Positions 37,506-46,095 of a stretch of DNA of 64,000 nucleotides are shown here, piece after piece. The translations under genes and the position numbers were made by a program. A model generated the notes under the pieces. The model searched no databases and was not told the origin of the DNA. It worked only from the letters and a program-made list of their open reading frames with translations. The first letter of the stretch is position 1; each line of letters opens with the position of its first letter. The stretch covers positions 248,001-312,000 of the forward strand of contig CALOEL010000014.1 of the NCBI GenBank assembly GCA_942492375.1, in the 5' to 3' direction. The stretch is from JAHEAO01 sp942492375 (GTDB lineage: Bacteria; Pseudomonadota; Alphaproteobacteria; Rhodobacterales; Rhodobacteraceae).

Positions 37506-38402
37506 ATGATGAAGCGCAAGGTGACGAAGGCAGTATTTCCGGTGGCCGGACTTGGCACGCGTTTCCTGCCTGCGACCAAGTCGGTTCCGAAAGAAATCAT
37601 GACATTGGTCGACCGCCCGTTGATCCAATACGCAATCGACGAAGCCCGTGCCGCCGGCATCAAAGAGTTCATATTCGTTACCTCGCGCGGCAAGAGCGCG
37701 CTGGAGGATTACTTCGACCATGCGCCAGAGTTGGAAGCATCGCTGCGGAAGAAGGGCAAGACCGACCTTCTCAAGGCACTCAAGGCGACCAATATGGAAA
37801 GCGGCGCCATCGCTTATATTCGCCAGCATCGCGCGCTGGGTCTGGGGCATGCGGTCTGGTGCGCAAGACGTCTGATCGCTGACGAACCCTTTGCCGTCAT
37901 CCTGCCGGACGATGTGATCGCGGCGGAAAAGCCTTGCCTGCAGCAGATGGTCGAGGCGCACCAGGAAACCGGTGGCTGCATGGTCGCCGCGATGGAGGTG
38001 CCGCACGAAGCCGCCTCTGCATACGGGGTCCTGGACGTGAAAGAGGACATGGGTTCGATCGTTTCGGTCAAGGGCATGGTGGAAAAACCCGCAGTTGGAA
38101 CCGCCCCATCTAACCTCGCAGTGATCGGGCGCTACATCCTCACCCCCAATGTGCTTCAGAATCTTAACCGTATGCGCAGCGGTGCCGGAGGCGAGATCCA
38201 GCTGACCGATGCCATCGCCGAAGAAATCAACAACGACCGCGACGTCTTCGGACTTCGCTTCCGCGGCGAGCGGTTCGATTGCGGATCCAAGGCCGGCTTT
38301 TTGCAGGCCACGGTCGCCTTCGGTCTGGCTCGAGAGGAACTGCGCGACGAATTCGCCGCTTACCTGCGGGAAATGGTCGCCCTGCCCAAGGCCGCCCAGT
38401 AA
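37506..38402 (+). CDS. galU: UTP-glucose-1-phosphate uridylyltransferase
   Basis: GalU (298 aa) makes UDP-glucose. Motifs are 'AVFPVAGLGTRFLPATKSVPKEIM', 'DRPLIQYAIDEA', 'FAVILPDDVI' and 'YGVLDVKED'. The catalytic 'EKP' lies in 'MVEKPAVGTAPSNLAVIGRYILTP'. The start region is ATGATG with GAGGGGG upstream; the second ATG is equally possible. galE follows after 15 bp, so the pair supplies UDP-glucose and UDP-galactose to the neighbouring glycosyltransferases. Confidence 0.95.
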   Translation: MMKRKVTKAVFPVAGLGTRFLPATKSVPKEIMTLVDRPLIQYAIDEARAAGIKEFIFVTSRGKSALEDYFDHAPELEASLRKKGKTDLLKALKATNMESGAIAYIRQHRALGLGHAVWCARRLIADEPFAVILPDDVIAAEKPCLQQMVEAHQETGGCMVAAMEVPHEAASAYGVLDVKEDMGSIVSVKGMVEKPAVGTAPSNLAVIGRYILTPNVLQNLNRMRSGAGGEIQLTDAIAEEINNDRDVFGLRFRGERFDCGSKAGFLQATVAFGLAREELRDEFAAYLREMVALPKAAQ

Positions 38403-38417
38403 GACGAGGGTGCCGCA

Positions 38418-39404
38418 GTGAAGAAGCACGTCCTTGTTACCGGTGGTGCCGGCTATATCGGTTCGCACGCATGCAAAGTGCTGAAGGCGTCAGGCTATGT
38501 TCCAGTGACATACGACAATCTTTCGACCGGTTGGAAGGATGCGGTTAAGTACGGCCCGTTTGAAGAGGGTGATCTGGAGGATCGGCAAAGGCTCGACGCG
38601 GTATTCGCAAACTACACGCCGGTTGCCGTCATGCATTTTGCGGCGCTCAGCCAAATCGGCGAGGCGATGCAGAAGCCAGGGAAGTACTGGCACAACAATG
38701 CCTATGGATCCCTTTGTCTGATCGAGGCTGCGATCGCCGCTGGTTGCTTGCAGTTCGTCTTTTCATCGACCTGCGCCACCTATGGCGAACATGACAACGT
38801 CATGCTCGACGAAGAGACGGAGCAGCGGAACACCAATTCCTATGGTGCGTCGAAGCGCGCTGTCGAGGACATGCTGCGAAACTTCGGCGACAGCCATGGC
38901 CTGAGAACCGTCGTCTTCCGATACTTCAATGTTGCCGGTGCCGACCCCGAGGGAGAAATCGGAGAGTACCACCATCCGGAAACGCACCTCGTCCCATTGC
39001 TTCTGGAGGTGGCGCAAGGCAAACGCCCGGCATTGACGATGTATGGCACGGATTATCCGACGCCGGACGGCACCTGCATACGCGACTATGTCCATGTGAT
39101 GGATCTGGTCGAGGCGCATGCCCTCGGCCTCAAATGGCTTGAGGACGGAAAGAAAGGCCGAGTGTTCAATTTGGGCTCCGGGCACGGCTTCTCGGTTCGG
39201 GAGGTCGTGATGCTCGCTTCGGAAGTGACCGGAAGGGAAGTTCCCGTGATCGAGGGGGACCGTCGCATCGGGGATTGCACCAAGCTTGTATCGGGAAGCA
39301 AACGTGCGATCGAAGAACTGGGCTGGACTCCGTCACGATCTGATCTGAAGGTGATGATCGCCGATGCCTGGCGCTGGCACCAGCATGGTACATACCAGAA
39401 CTGA
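38418..39404 (+). CDS. galE: UDP-glucose 4-epimerase
   Basis: GalE (328 aa) interconverts UDP-glucose and UDP-galactose with bound NAD. The Rossmann motif 'VTGGAGYIGSHACKVL' is at the N-terminus, 'FSSTCATYGEHD' supplies the catalytic Ser/Thr, and Tyr-Lys appear in 'SYGASKRAVEDM'. The 'RYFNVAGADPEGEIGE' and 'YGTDYPTPDGTCIRDYVHV' texts are GalE-specific. Its 3' end overlaps the next glycosyltransferase start by 20 bp in another frame, so they are co-translated. Confidence 0.95.
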   Translation: MKKHVLVTGGAGYIGSHACKVLKASGYVPVTYDNLSTGWKDAVKYGPFEEGDLEDRQRLDAVFANYTPVAVMHFAALSQIGEAMQKPGKYWHNNAYGSLCLIEAAIAAGCLQFVFSSTCATYGEHDNVMLDEETEQRNTNSYGASKRAVEDMLRNFGDSHGLRTVVFRYFNVAGADPEGEIGEYHHPETHLVPLLLEVAQGKRPALTMYGTDYPTPDGTCIRDYVHVMDLVEAHALGLKWLEDGKKGRVFNLGSGHGFSVREVVMLASEVTGREVPVIEGDRRIGDCTKLVSGSKRAIEELGWTPSRSDLKVMIADAWRWHQHGTYQN

Positions 39405-40611
39405 AACGCCAATCTGTCTGGATCTGTCGCGGCTGATTTCGCGTGTCGGACGGGGTCCGCTGACGGGGATAGACCGTGTCGAAATGGCCTATCTGCGCGG
39501 TCTTTCGACGACGGGCTTGCCGATCTGGGGACTTGTTCGAGACGGTGCGCGGTTCTTACTGATTCCGGGCGAGGGTCTACGAGATCTGACCGCGCGCCTT
39601 TCGGGCGAGAAGTCTTGGGGCGCGCGGGATCTTCGTTCACGGTTTTTCCGGCGCCATTCAGAGCAGCGACAGCGGGCGCTGTCACATCTACGCCAAATTG
39701 CCTGCTGCCGTATCAGGCGCGAAGAATTGGGCAGGGCGCTTTCCGATCACGTCGGGCCGGGGCTTCGCTATCTTAATGTCGGCCATTCGAATATTCACCG
39801 TAGCGTCTTTCAGGAGATCAGTTCGGTCGAACGCAGTCGGATCGTGGTTCTGCTGCACGACGTCATTCCGCTGGATCATCCGGCGTTCCAGCAGCCCCAA
39901 ACCGTGGCGGACTTTGCCTTGAGGCTGGATGTCGTGTCGGAAATGGCTAGCCTCACGATCCATCCCAGCGAAGCTTCGCGACGCTCCGCACGTCGCCATT
40001 TCCAGCAAAGAAGAAGAGTGCCGCCCTCCGAAACGGTCAGACTTGGTGTGGAGCGTCTAACGCCGAACTCCGATAATCTGCCGCCCGAACTGGATCTGAC
40101 TCACGGCTGTTTCGTCGTGTTAGGCACGATTGAACCACGCAAGAACCACGCGCTGCTTCTTGATATCTGGGATCGCCTCGGTCCGCAGGCGCCTCCGCTT
40201 GTTGTTCTGGGTCGCCGTGGCTGGCGCAACGAGGAAGTCTTCCGGCGACTCGACGCTGCGAACGCCAACGTCATTGAAATGAACGATCTGAATGACGGAG
40301 CGGTTGCGGCGATCCTAGACAGGTCGAAGGCTCTGCTGTTCCCGAGCTTCGCCGAAGGGTTCGGGCTGCCGCCGGCCGAAGCGGCACTGCTGGGTGTACC
40401 GGCAATCTGTTCCGATTTGCCTGTCCTGCGTGAGGTTCTGGGTGACTGCGCCGTTTACCTGGACTCGGGCGACAGCTATGCTTGGGAAACGGCCGTGAGA
40501 AACCTCTACAGTTGCAGGGACGAAGGGTGCAGGACAGAACGCCGAAGCGCTGCAGAAAACCGGCTCCCGCGGTGGGAAGATCACCTGAAGACCGTATTAG
40601 GGCTGCTCTGA
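39385..40611 (+). CDS. Glycosyltransferase family 4/1 (GT-B) protein
   Basis: This 408-aa GT-B enzyme has the donor-site text 'VLGTIEPRKNHALLLDIWDRLG' and 'ALLFPSFAEGFGLPPAEAALLGVPAICSDLPVLREVLGD', with the family's E-x7-E glutamates (landmarks). It would use a nucleotide-sugar, probably UDP- or GDP-linked. The N-terminal acceptor domain is less conserved. The start at 39385 overlaps galE. The next gene begins 46 bp later. Substrate unknown. Confidence 0.88.
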   Translation: MVHTRTETPICLDLSRLISRVGRGPLTGIDRVEMAYLRGLSTTGLPIWGLVRDGARFLLIPGEGLRDLTARLSGEKSWGARDLRSRFFRRHSEQRQRALSHLRQIACCRIRREELGRALSDHVGPGLRYLNVGHSNIHRSVFQEISSVERSRIVVLLHDVIPLDHPAFQQPQTVADFALRLDVVSEMASLTIHPSEASRRSARRHFQQRRRVPPSETVRLGVERLTPNSDNLPPELDLTHGCFVVLGTIEPRKNHALLLDIWDRLGPQAPPLVVLGRRGWRNEEVFRRLDAANANVIEMNDLNDGAVAAILDRSKALLFPSFAEGFGLPPAEAALLGVPAICSDLPVLREVLGDCAVYLDSGDSYAWETAVRNLYSCRDEGCRTERRSAAENRLPRWEDHLKTVLGLL

Positions 40612-40657
40612 TAGCCAGAAACACAGCTGCCTGTGAACGCGGAAGAGGCGAGGCCAC

Positions 40658-41668
40658 TTGAATCTGATCGAGGCATATCGGCTGCGGCTTCAACGAAAGC
40701 GATGGCGCATCCGGGCGTTTCGCAAGCGGCGTGAACTGGAGCTTGTTCAGGACAATACGGGCCACACCCGTAAGTCCGACGTCTTCCTGTTCGTCACGAT
40801 GCGGAACGAACGCGTGCGTTTGCCCTATTTTCTGAAGTATTACCGGGAATTGGGCGTTGACCACTTCTTCGTGGTCGACAACGATTCCGATGACGGTTCG
40901 CTACAGGCTCTTCTGGGACAAGAAGATGTTTCGCTTTGGCATACCGCCGCAAGTTACAAGCGGGCGCGGTTTGGCGTGGATTGGTTGAACTATCTGCAGT
41001 CCCGCTACGGACACCGGCACTGGTGCCTGGTCGTCGATGTCGACGAGTTTTTCATTTACCCGTTCTGCGATACACGGCCGCTTCGTGCCCTGACCGGCTG
41101 GCTGGATGCGTCGTCGATCCGCAGTTTCGGAGCGATGATGCTGGACATGTATCCGAAGGGTGCGCTTCAGGACGAACCTTACACGGCTGGCCGAGATCCG
41201 CTTGAAATCGCGGCCTGGTTCGATAGCGGCAATTACATGATCTCTCGCAACGAAGAGTACGGCAACCTGTGGATACAGGGCGGCCCGCGCGCACGCGTGT
41301 TCTTTGCCGATAACCCGACACGTGCGCCGGCACTGAACAAGATTCCGTTGGTCAAATGGGATCGGAACTATGCCTATATCAGTTCAACGCATATGTTGCT
41401 GCCGCGCGGATTGAACCGCGTTTACGATGAATGGGGCGGCGAGAAGACCTCTGGCTGTCTGCTACATGCCAAGTTCCTCGACACGTTCATTTCCAAGTCG
41501 GCAGAAGAGCTGGATCGCAAAGAGCATTTCGCGAGTAGCCGAGAATATGAAGCCTACTACGCGATGCTGAAGGAAGAACCCGAACTCTGGTGCAAATGGT
41601 CGGAAAAATACATCAACTGGCGTCAGCTTGAAATCCTGGGCCTGATGTCGAAGGGAAACTGGGCGTGA
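40658..41668 (+). CDS. Glycosyltransferase family 2-like protein (PF13704-like)
   Basis: This 336-aa protein begins with a TTG codon preceded by GGAAGAGGCGAGG. 'FLFVTMRNERVRLPYFLKYYRELGVDHFFVVDNDSDDGS' is the signature of the glycosyltransferase 2-type family PF13704. The metal site is 'WCLVVDVDEFFIYPF'. The C-terminal half resembles a conserved acceptor domain ('KIPLVKWDRNYAYISSTHMLLPR'). Its stop overlaps the GTG start of the next gene (GTGA), so the two are coupled. Confidence 0.85.
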   Translation: MNLIEAYRLRLQRKRWRIRAFRKRRELELVQDNTGHTRKSDVFLFVTMRNERVRLPYFLKYYRELGVDHFFVVDNDSDDGSLQALLGQEDVSLWHTAASYKRARFGVDWLNYLQSRYGHRHWCLVVDVDEFFIYPFCDTRPLRALTGWLDASSIRSFGAMMLDMYPKGALQDEPYTAGRDPLEIAAWFDSGNYMISRNEEYGNLWIQGGPRARVFFADNPTRAPALNKIPLVKWDRNYAYISSTHMLLPRGLNRVYDEWGGEKTSGCLLHAKFLDTFISKSAEELDRKEHFASSREYEAYYAMLKEEPELWCKWSEKYINWRQLEILGLMSKGNWA

Positions 41669-43362
41669 CGGTCGGCATCGTCATGTTGGTCCACGAGACC
41701 GTGGATCGTGCTGCGCAGGTCGCCCGTCACTGGGCGAGCCAGGGCTGTCCCGTTGTCATCCATGTGGATCGGCGGGTTTCGCAAAAGCCTCATGACAGAC
41801 TTGTTTCCGGCCTTTCTGATCTTCCGCAGATACGGTTCTGCGAACGACTGAGGTGCGAATGGGGGACCTGGGCGCTGGTTGCTGCTACTCAGGTGGCAAG
41901 TGAACAGATGCTCGCGGAATTCCCGGACGTCGGCCACGTTTACCTTGCATCCGCTTCCTGCCTGCCGCTGCGGCCGATTGCGCAGCTTCAGGCCTATCTG
42001 GACCGTCATCCGCAAACCGACTTCATTGAATCGGTCACCACAGACGAGGTGCACTGGACGATAGGCGGCCTTGATGCCGAGCGATTCACCTTGCGATTTC
42101 CGTTCTCATGGAAGCGGCACCGAAGGCTGTTTGACCGATATGTCCGCCTGCAGAGGAGAATTGGCTTTCGGCGCAGGGTTCCCGATGGGCTCGTGCCGCA
42201 TCTGGGATCGCAATGGTGGTGCCTGACGCGGCAGACGCTTTCTGCAATTCTTGAAAGCGCTGGAAGGCGGACACATGACGCCTATTTTTCCAAGGTCTGG
42301 ATCCCCGACGAAAGTTACTTTCAGACGCTTGCGCGAATGTATTCCCCGAAGATCGAGAGCCGGTCCCTGACCCTTTCAAAGTTCGATTTTCAGGGAAAGC
42401 CACATGTCTTCTACGACGATCATCTGCAGCTACTCCGACGATCGGATTGTTTTGTTGCGCGCAAGATCTGGCCACAGGCCGAGAAGCTTTACGAAAGCTT
42501 CCTTTCAGGTCCGTTTGAGAGCACATCAGCCACCGAGCCGGATCCCGGCAAGATCGACAAGATCTTCGCCAAGGCGGTCGAGCGCCGAACCCGAGGCCGA
42601 CCGGGTTTGTACATGCAGGGCCGGTTTCCTTTCGAAGGATTCGAAAACGGCAAGACGTGCGCACCTTACTCCGTCTTCGAGGGGTTCGCCGAACTCTTCG
42701 AAGGTTTCGAGGACTGGCTGGCGAAAACCACCGGCGCACGTATTCACGGACATCTGTACGCGCCCGAAGGCGTGGAATTTTCCGAAGGCCAGAAGGTCTA
42801 TAGCGGAGGGTTGTCAGACAGCAAGGCACTGCGCGACTACAATCCGAAGGGCTTTCTGACCAGCCTGATCTGGAACACGCGCGGAGAACGCCAGTGTTTC
42901 CAGTTTGGGCCAAATGACAATCAGGACATATCCTGGCTGATGGCGACCGATCCAAACGCTCAGATATCTGTGATCTCCGGCGCGTGGGCGGTGCCGCTAT
43001 TCCGTTCGAATGCCGATTTTCCGGCGCTCCGAAAGGAAGCAGCGCGGCTTCAAAAGATCGAGAGCGGGCATCTGGACATTCTGCGATCCCAATACACGAA
43101 GGCTCGGGTGCGGATCTGGAAGATGGCCGAATTTGTCGAATCGCCCATGGAGCCCCTACAGACCGTCATCGACGAGATCAGCCTTCGCAGCACGAGGCGT
43201 CTGACGGAAGTGCCGAAGATGACCGAACTTGCCGGATTCGGCCAATTTCTTCGCAACCTGAAAAACCAGGGGATGCAGCCTCATCTCATGGGCGATTTTC
43301 CCGTCGGAACCGACGATCCGTTGCCGCCAAAAGACCGGCGGCGTCCCTATCTGGTCCGGTAG
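41665..43362 (+). CDS. GT14-type branching transferase with C-terminal DUF5927-like domain
   Basis: This 565-aa protein has an N-terminal core-2/I-branching (GT14) region with 'IVMLVHETVDRAAQVARHW', 'VYLASASCLPLRPIAQLQAYL' and 'DESYFQTLARMYSP' (landmarks). The C-terminal ~290 residues form a second domain found together with GT14 in Rhodobacteraceae (DUF5927-type). It would transfer a beta-1,6-linked amino sugar or xylose onto a chain branch; donor and linkage are inferred from family, not shown. It is coupled to the preceding transferase and followed by the sulfotransferase-like gene after 6 bp. Confidence 0.82.
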   Translation: MTVGIVMLVHETVDRAAQVARHWASQGCPVVIHVDRRVSQKPHDRLVSGLSDLPQIRFCERLRCEWGTWALVAATQVASEQMLAEFPDVGHVYLASASCLPLRPIAQLQAYLDRHPQTDFIESVTTDEVHWTIGGLDAERFTLRFPFSWKRHRRLFDRYVRLQRRIGFRRRVPDGLVPHLGSQWWCLTRQTLSAILESAGRRTHDAYFSKVWIPDESYFQTLARMYSPKIESRSLTLSKFDFQGKPHVFYDDHLQLLRRSDCFVARKIWPQAEKLYESFLSGPFESTSATEPDPGKIDKIFAKAVERRTRGRPGLYMQGRFPFEGFENGKTCAPYSVFEGFAELFEGFEDWLAKTTGARIHGHLYAPEGVEFSEGQKVYSGGLSDSKALRDYNPKGFLTSLIWNTRGERQCFQFGPNDNQDISWLMATDPNAQISVISGAWAVPLFRSNADFPALRKEAARLQKIESGHLDILRSQYTKARVRIWKMAEFVESPMEPLQTVIDEISLRSTRRLTEVPKMTELAGFGQFLRNLKNQGMQPHLMGDFPVGTDDPLPPKDRRRPYLVR

Positions 43363-43368
43363 GTTTGG

Positions 43369-44808
43369 ATGGCAGGAAAATTCGAGTATTTCGTTATCTT
43401 CGCGGAAATGCGGACAGGGTCCAACTTTCTTGAAGAAAGCTTGAACGAGTATCCCGGGTTGAAGAGCTATGGCGAGGTCTTCAACCCGCATTTCATCGGG
43501 CAAGCCAAGAAGACCGAACTGATGGGCATGTCGATGGCCGATCGTGAAGCCGACCCGCAGCGGCTAATTGGCTTGATGAAACGGCAAACGGACGGACTAC
43601 CGGGATTTCGATTCTTCAATGATCACGATCCCCGGATCAAAACGCTGTGCTTGACCGATGCTGCCTGCGCGAAGATCGTGCTGACCCGCAATCCGCTTGA
43701 TAGCTATGTGTCCCGCGAGATCGCGCGTCAGACAGGTCAGTGGCGGCTTGGCGAAGGCAAGGCCGCCCGCACTGCGGCCATCAGGTTCGACCCGCAGGCT
43801 TTCCGGGCGGAGTTGACGATCCGTCAATCATTTCAGCAAGAGATCCTGCACGGCTTGCAGGTTAGCGGACAGACCGCTTTCTATCTCGATTACGACGATA
43901 TCGGCGATGTTGGGGTGCTGAACGGTCTCGCCAGCTTCCTCGGTCTCAGTGAGAGCCGAACGACGCCTTCCGCCAAGACCAAGAAACAGAACCCGCAAAG
44001 CCTGGCGGAAAAGGTCGTCAACTATGACGAGATGATCCGGTCGCTTGAGACTATCGATTTCTTCAACCTGTCGCGGACGCCGAACTTCGAACCCAGGCGC
44101 GGCCCGGCTGTGCCCACTGTCGTCGCGGCGGCAAAATCGCCGTTGCTTTTCGTGCCGATCAAGGGTGGACCGTTTGCAAGCGTTACCCGCTGGATGGCCG
44201 AGCTTGACGACGTAGAAGAAGACAGGCTCTCAACCGGGTTCACTCAACAGACTCTGCGGCAATGGAAGAGAAAAGCGAAAGCGCATCAAACCTTTGCCGT
44301 GCTTCGCCACCCGGTCGTACGCCTGCACGCCGCATTCGCAAGACATATACTGATACCGGGGCCGGATTGTTATTCCGAGATACGTGAGACGCTGAGACAC
44401 AGCTACGATATTGATATTCCGGACGGTGAACCCGGCGCGGGCTACGACGCCGAAACACACCGCGTCGCGTTCCTGAATTTCGTCTCTTTTGTCAGGGCCA
44501 ACCTTGCCGGACAGACCAGTGTTCGTCTCGATCCGGCATGGGCATCGCAGGCGGAAATCCTTCGAGGGGTCAACCAGTTCATGATCCCCAACTACGTCTT
44601 CCGCGAAGAGGATCTGGAGGGCGATCTTGGCTATTTGGCTGAAAGGATCGGGAAGGCACCAGCAGCGTACCGTCCAGAGCCGGTACTCTCACCGGTCCCG
44701 CTGGCCGATATTCTGGATGACGAGCTCGAGGGCGCGGTCAAGGCCGCATATCAGAAGGATTACATGCTGTTCGGTTTCGACCGTTCGCCGGGGGGTCAGG
44801 CGGCCTGA
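43369..44808 (+). CDS. Two-domain sulfotransferase-like protein
   Basis: This 479-aa protein appears to join two sulfotransferase-type domains. The first has the PAPS 5'-phosphate loop 'FAEMRTGSNFLEESL' (residues 11-25) and a 3'-phosphate motif 'VLTRNPLDSYVSREIA' near 105. The second starts near residue 257 ('LLFVPIKGGPFASVTRWM') and has 'FAVLRHPVVRLHAAFARHI' near 309, the layout of the Sulfotransfer_2 family. The second P-loop lacks the usual lysine-threonine-glycine spacing and may be weakened. It ends the polysaccharide locus; its 3' end overlaps the convergent ptsN by 13 bp. Together with cysQ it suggests sulfation of the exported glycan. Confidence 0.8.
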   Translation: MAGKFEYFVIFAEMRTGSNFLEESLNEYPGLKSYGEVFNPHFIGQAKKTELMGMSMADREADPQRLIGLMKRQTDGLPGFRFFNDHDPRIKTLCLTDAACAKIVLTRNPLDSYVSREIARQTGQWRLGEGKAARTAAIRFDPQAFRAELTIRQSFQQEILHGLQVSGQTAFYLDYDDIGDVGVLNGLASFLGLSESRTTPSAKTKKQNPQSLAEKVVNYDEMIRSLETIDFFNLSRTPNFEPRRGPAVPTVVAAAKSPLLFVPIKGGPFASVTRWMAELDDVEEDRLSTGFTQQTLRQWKRKAKAHQTFAVLRHPVVRLHAAFARHILIPGPDCYSEIRETLRHSYDIDIPDGEPGAGYDAETHRVAFLNFVSFVRANLAGQTSVRLDPAWASQAEILRGVNQFMIPNYVFREEDLEGDLGYLAERIGKAPAAYRPEPVLSPVPLADILDDELEGAVKAAYQKDYMLFGFDRSPGGQAA

Positions 44809-45260
44809 ATTGACTGATCAGAGGTCAGGATCGCGTGCAGTGCGGCCGGATCCGAGTTGGCGCGAAGTTTCGAACAGATGCCTGAATCGCGCATGGTTCT
44901 GGAAACAAGCGCCAGAGCCTTGAGATGCTCCACGCCCGCGTCAGCCGGGGCAAAAAGCGAGAACACCAGATCGACCGGCTGCCTGTCGACCGCGTCGAAA
45001 GCCAACGGCTTTTCAAGGCGCATGAACACGCCAACCACACGATCAAGCCCGGAAATGCGGGCATGCGGCAATGCCACGCCATGGCCGACACCGGTGGGGC
45101 CGAGGCTTTCGCGTTCAAGCAAGGCATCAACCACATCTTCCTGTTTGAGGCCAAAAGAGGTGGCTGCGATTTCTCCCAGGTCCTGGAAGAGACGCTTCTT
45201 GCTGGTGGCCTTTCCGGCGACCTTGACGGCCGACGGCTTCAGTATGCTCGAAAGTTCCAT
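44796..45260 (-). CDS. ptsN: Nitrogen-regulatory PTS IIA component (EIIA-Ntr)
   Basis: PtsN (154 aa) is the terminal phosphoacceptor of the PTS-Ntr chain and controls potassium uptake, envelope stress and carbon/nitrogen balance. The phosphorylated histidine is H66 in 'GVGHGVALPHARIS'. The start at 45260 (MELSSILKPSAV) matches the family. An in-frame ATG at 45302 overlaps the hpf stop (ATGA) and would add 14 residues and tight coupling. The gene order lptB-hpf-ptsN is conserved in proteobacteria, usually with rpoN, which is missing here. Confidence 0.93.
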   Translation of the reverse strand: MELSSILKPSAVKVAGKATSKKRLFQDLGEIAATSFGLKQEDVVDALLERESLGPTGVGHGVALPHARISGLDRVVGVFMRLEKPLAFDAVDRQPVDLVFSLFAPADAGVEHLKALALVSRTMRDSGICSKLRANSDPAALHAILTSDQSIQAA

Positions 45261-45298
45261 ATTCCGCTGCTTTTTGGCCGATCCCGCAGGATCCGGCG

Positions 45299-45874
45299 TC
45301 ATGTCATGTTGTTGGGATCAATCCAACCGATGTTTCCGTCCTCGCGGCGGTACACCACGTTGATCCCGCTATTTCCTTCATTGCGGAAGACAAGTACCGG
45401 TGCGCCTACAAGTTCCATCTGCATGACCGCTTCACCGACGGAAACGGAAGGTATGCGCGTTTCCATCTCTGCGATGATCATCGGCTGCAGTGAATCCGGC
45501 TCCGATTCCTCGAAATCCTCACTTGCGGCGAGGATATAAGATGATGCCCCGAAGAGTTCAACGGGTTCCGCGCGGTCACGATGGTGATCTTTCAGCCTGC
45601 GCTTGTAGCGGCGCAGCTGCTTGTCCATCTTTTCATTGCATTTGTCGAACGCCGAGTAGATCTCGTTGGCATGGGCCTTTGCCTGCGCGGTCAGCCCGGT
45701 GGACAGGTGAACGACGGCCTCGCACACGAATTCATGCGCGCTCTTGGAAAAGATGACATTCGCGTCGGTAGGGCGCCCGGCATACTTTCCGAGCATCTCG
45801 TTCATTTCGTTCTGGACGTGGGTCTGAAGGGCTTCACCGATATCGATTTGCCGGCCGCTGATCTGGTATAGCAT
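45299..45874 (-). CDS. hpf: Ribosome hibernation-promoting factor, long form
   Basis: This ~191-aa long HPF dimerises 70S ribosomes into inactive 100S particles in slow growth. The N-terminal S30AE domain shows 'YQISGRQIDIGEALQTHVQNEM' and 'HANEIYSAFDKCNEKMDKQLRRYKRRLKDH' (landmarks). The C-terminal dimerisation domain reads 'LVGAPVLVFRNEGNSGINVVYRREDGNIGWIDP'. AAGGAG stands 5 bp before ATG 45874; ATG 45877 and GTG 45880 are in frame. It is transcribed with ptsN (stop overlap) after lptB. Confidence 0.94.
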   Translation of the reverse strand: MLYQISGRQIDIGEALQTHVQNEMNEMLGKYAGRPTDANVIFSKSAHEFVCEAVVHLSTGLTAQAKAHANEIYSAFDKCNEKMDKQLRRYKRRLKDHHRDRAEPVELFGASSYILAASEDFEESEPDSLQPMIIAEMETRIPSVSVGEAVMQMELVGAPVLVFRNEGNSGINVVYRREDGNIGWIDPNNMT

Positions 45875-46015
45875 CATCACTCCTTCATGAGATTTCCGAC
45901 CACAGAGAGGGGGGTCCTGCCGCCCCGGTCATATGCTGGTCTGGAATTGGTTCTTGGCCCGTGATGGTCGGGCAACTTCGTGCCGAGGCGTACTCGCGGC
46001 GTCGCTCGAACAATG

Positions 46016-46039
46016 GAAAAGCAGGGTGCCATCACACCC
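46016..46039 (-). terminator. Possible terminator after lptB
   Basis: A 5-bp stem (46024-46028 with 46035-46039) is followed on the minus strand by a short T-rich stretch, 57 bp after the lptB stop. It is weak and may only partly end transcription before hpf. Confidence 0.35.
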
Positions 46040-46095
46040 ATTTGGCGTCATCCATGATACTGCTGTCAAGCCAGTCCGATGTTGCGCGAAAAGAA

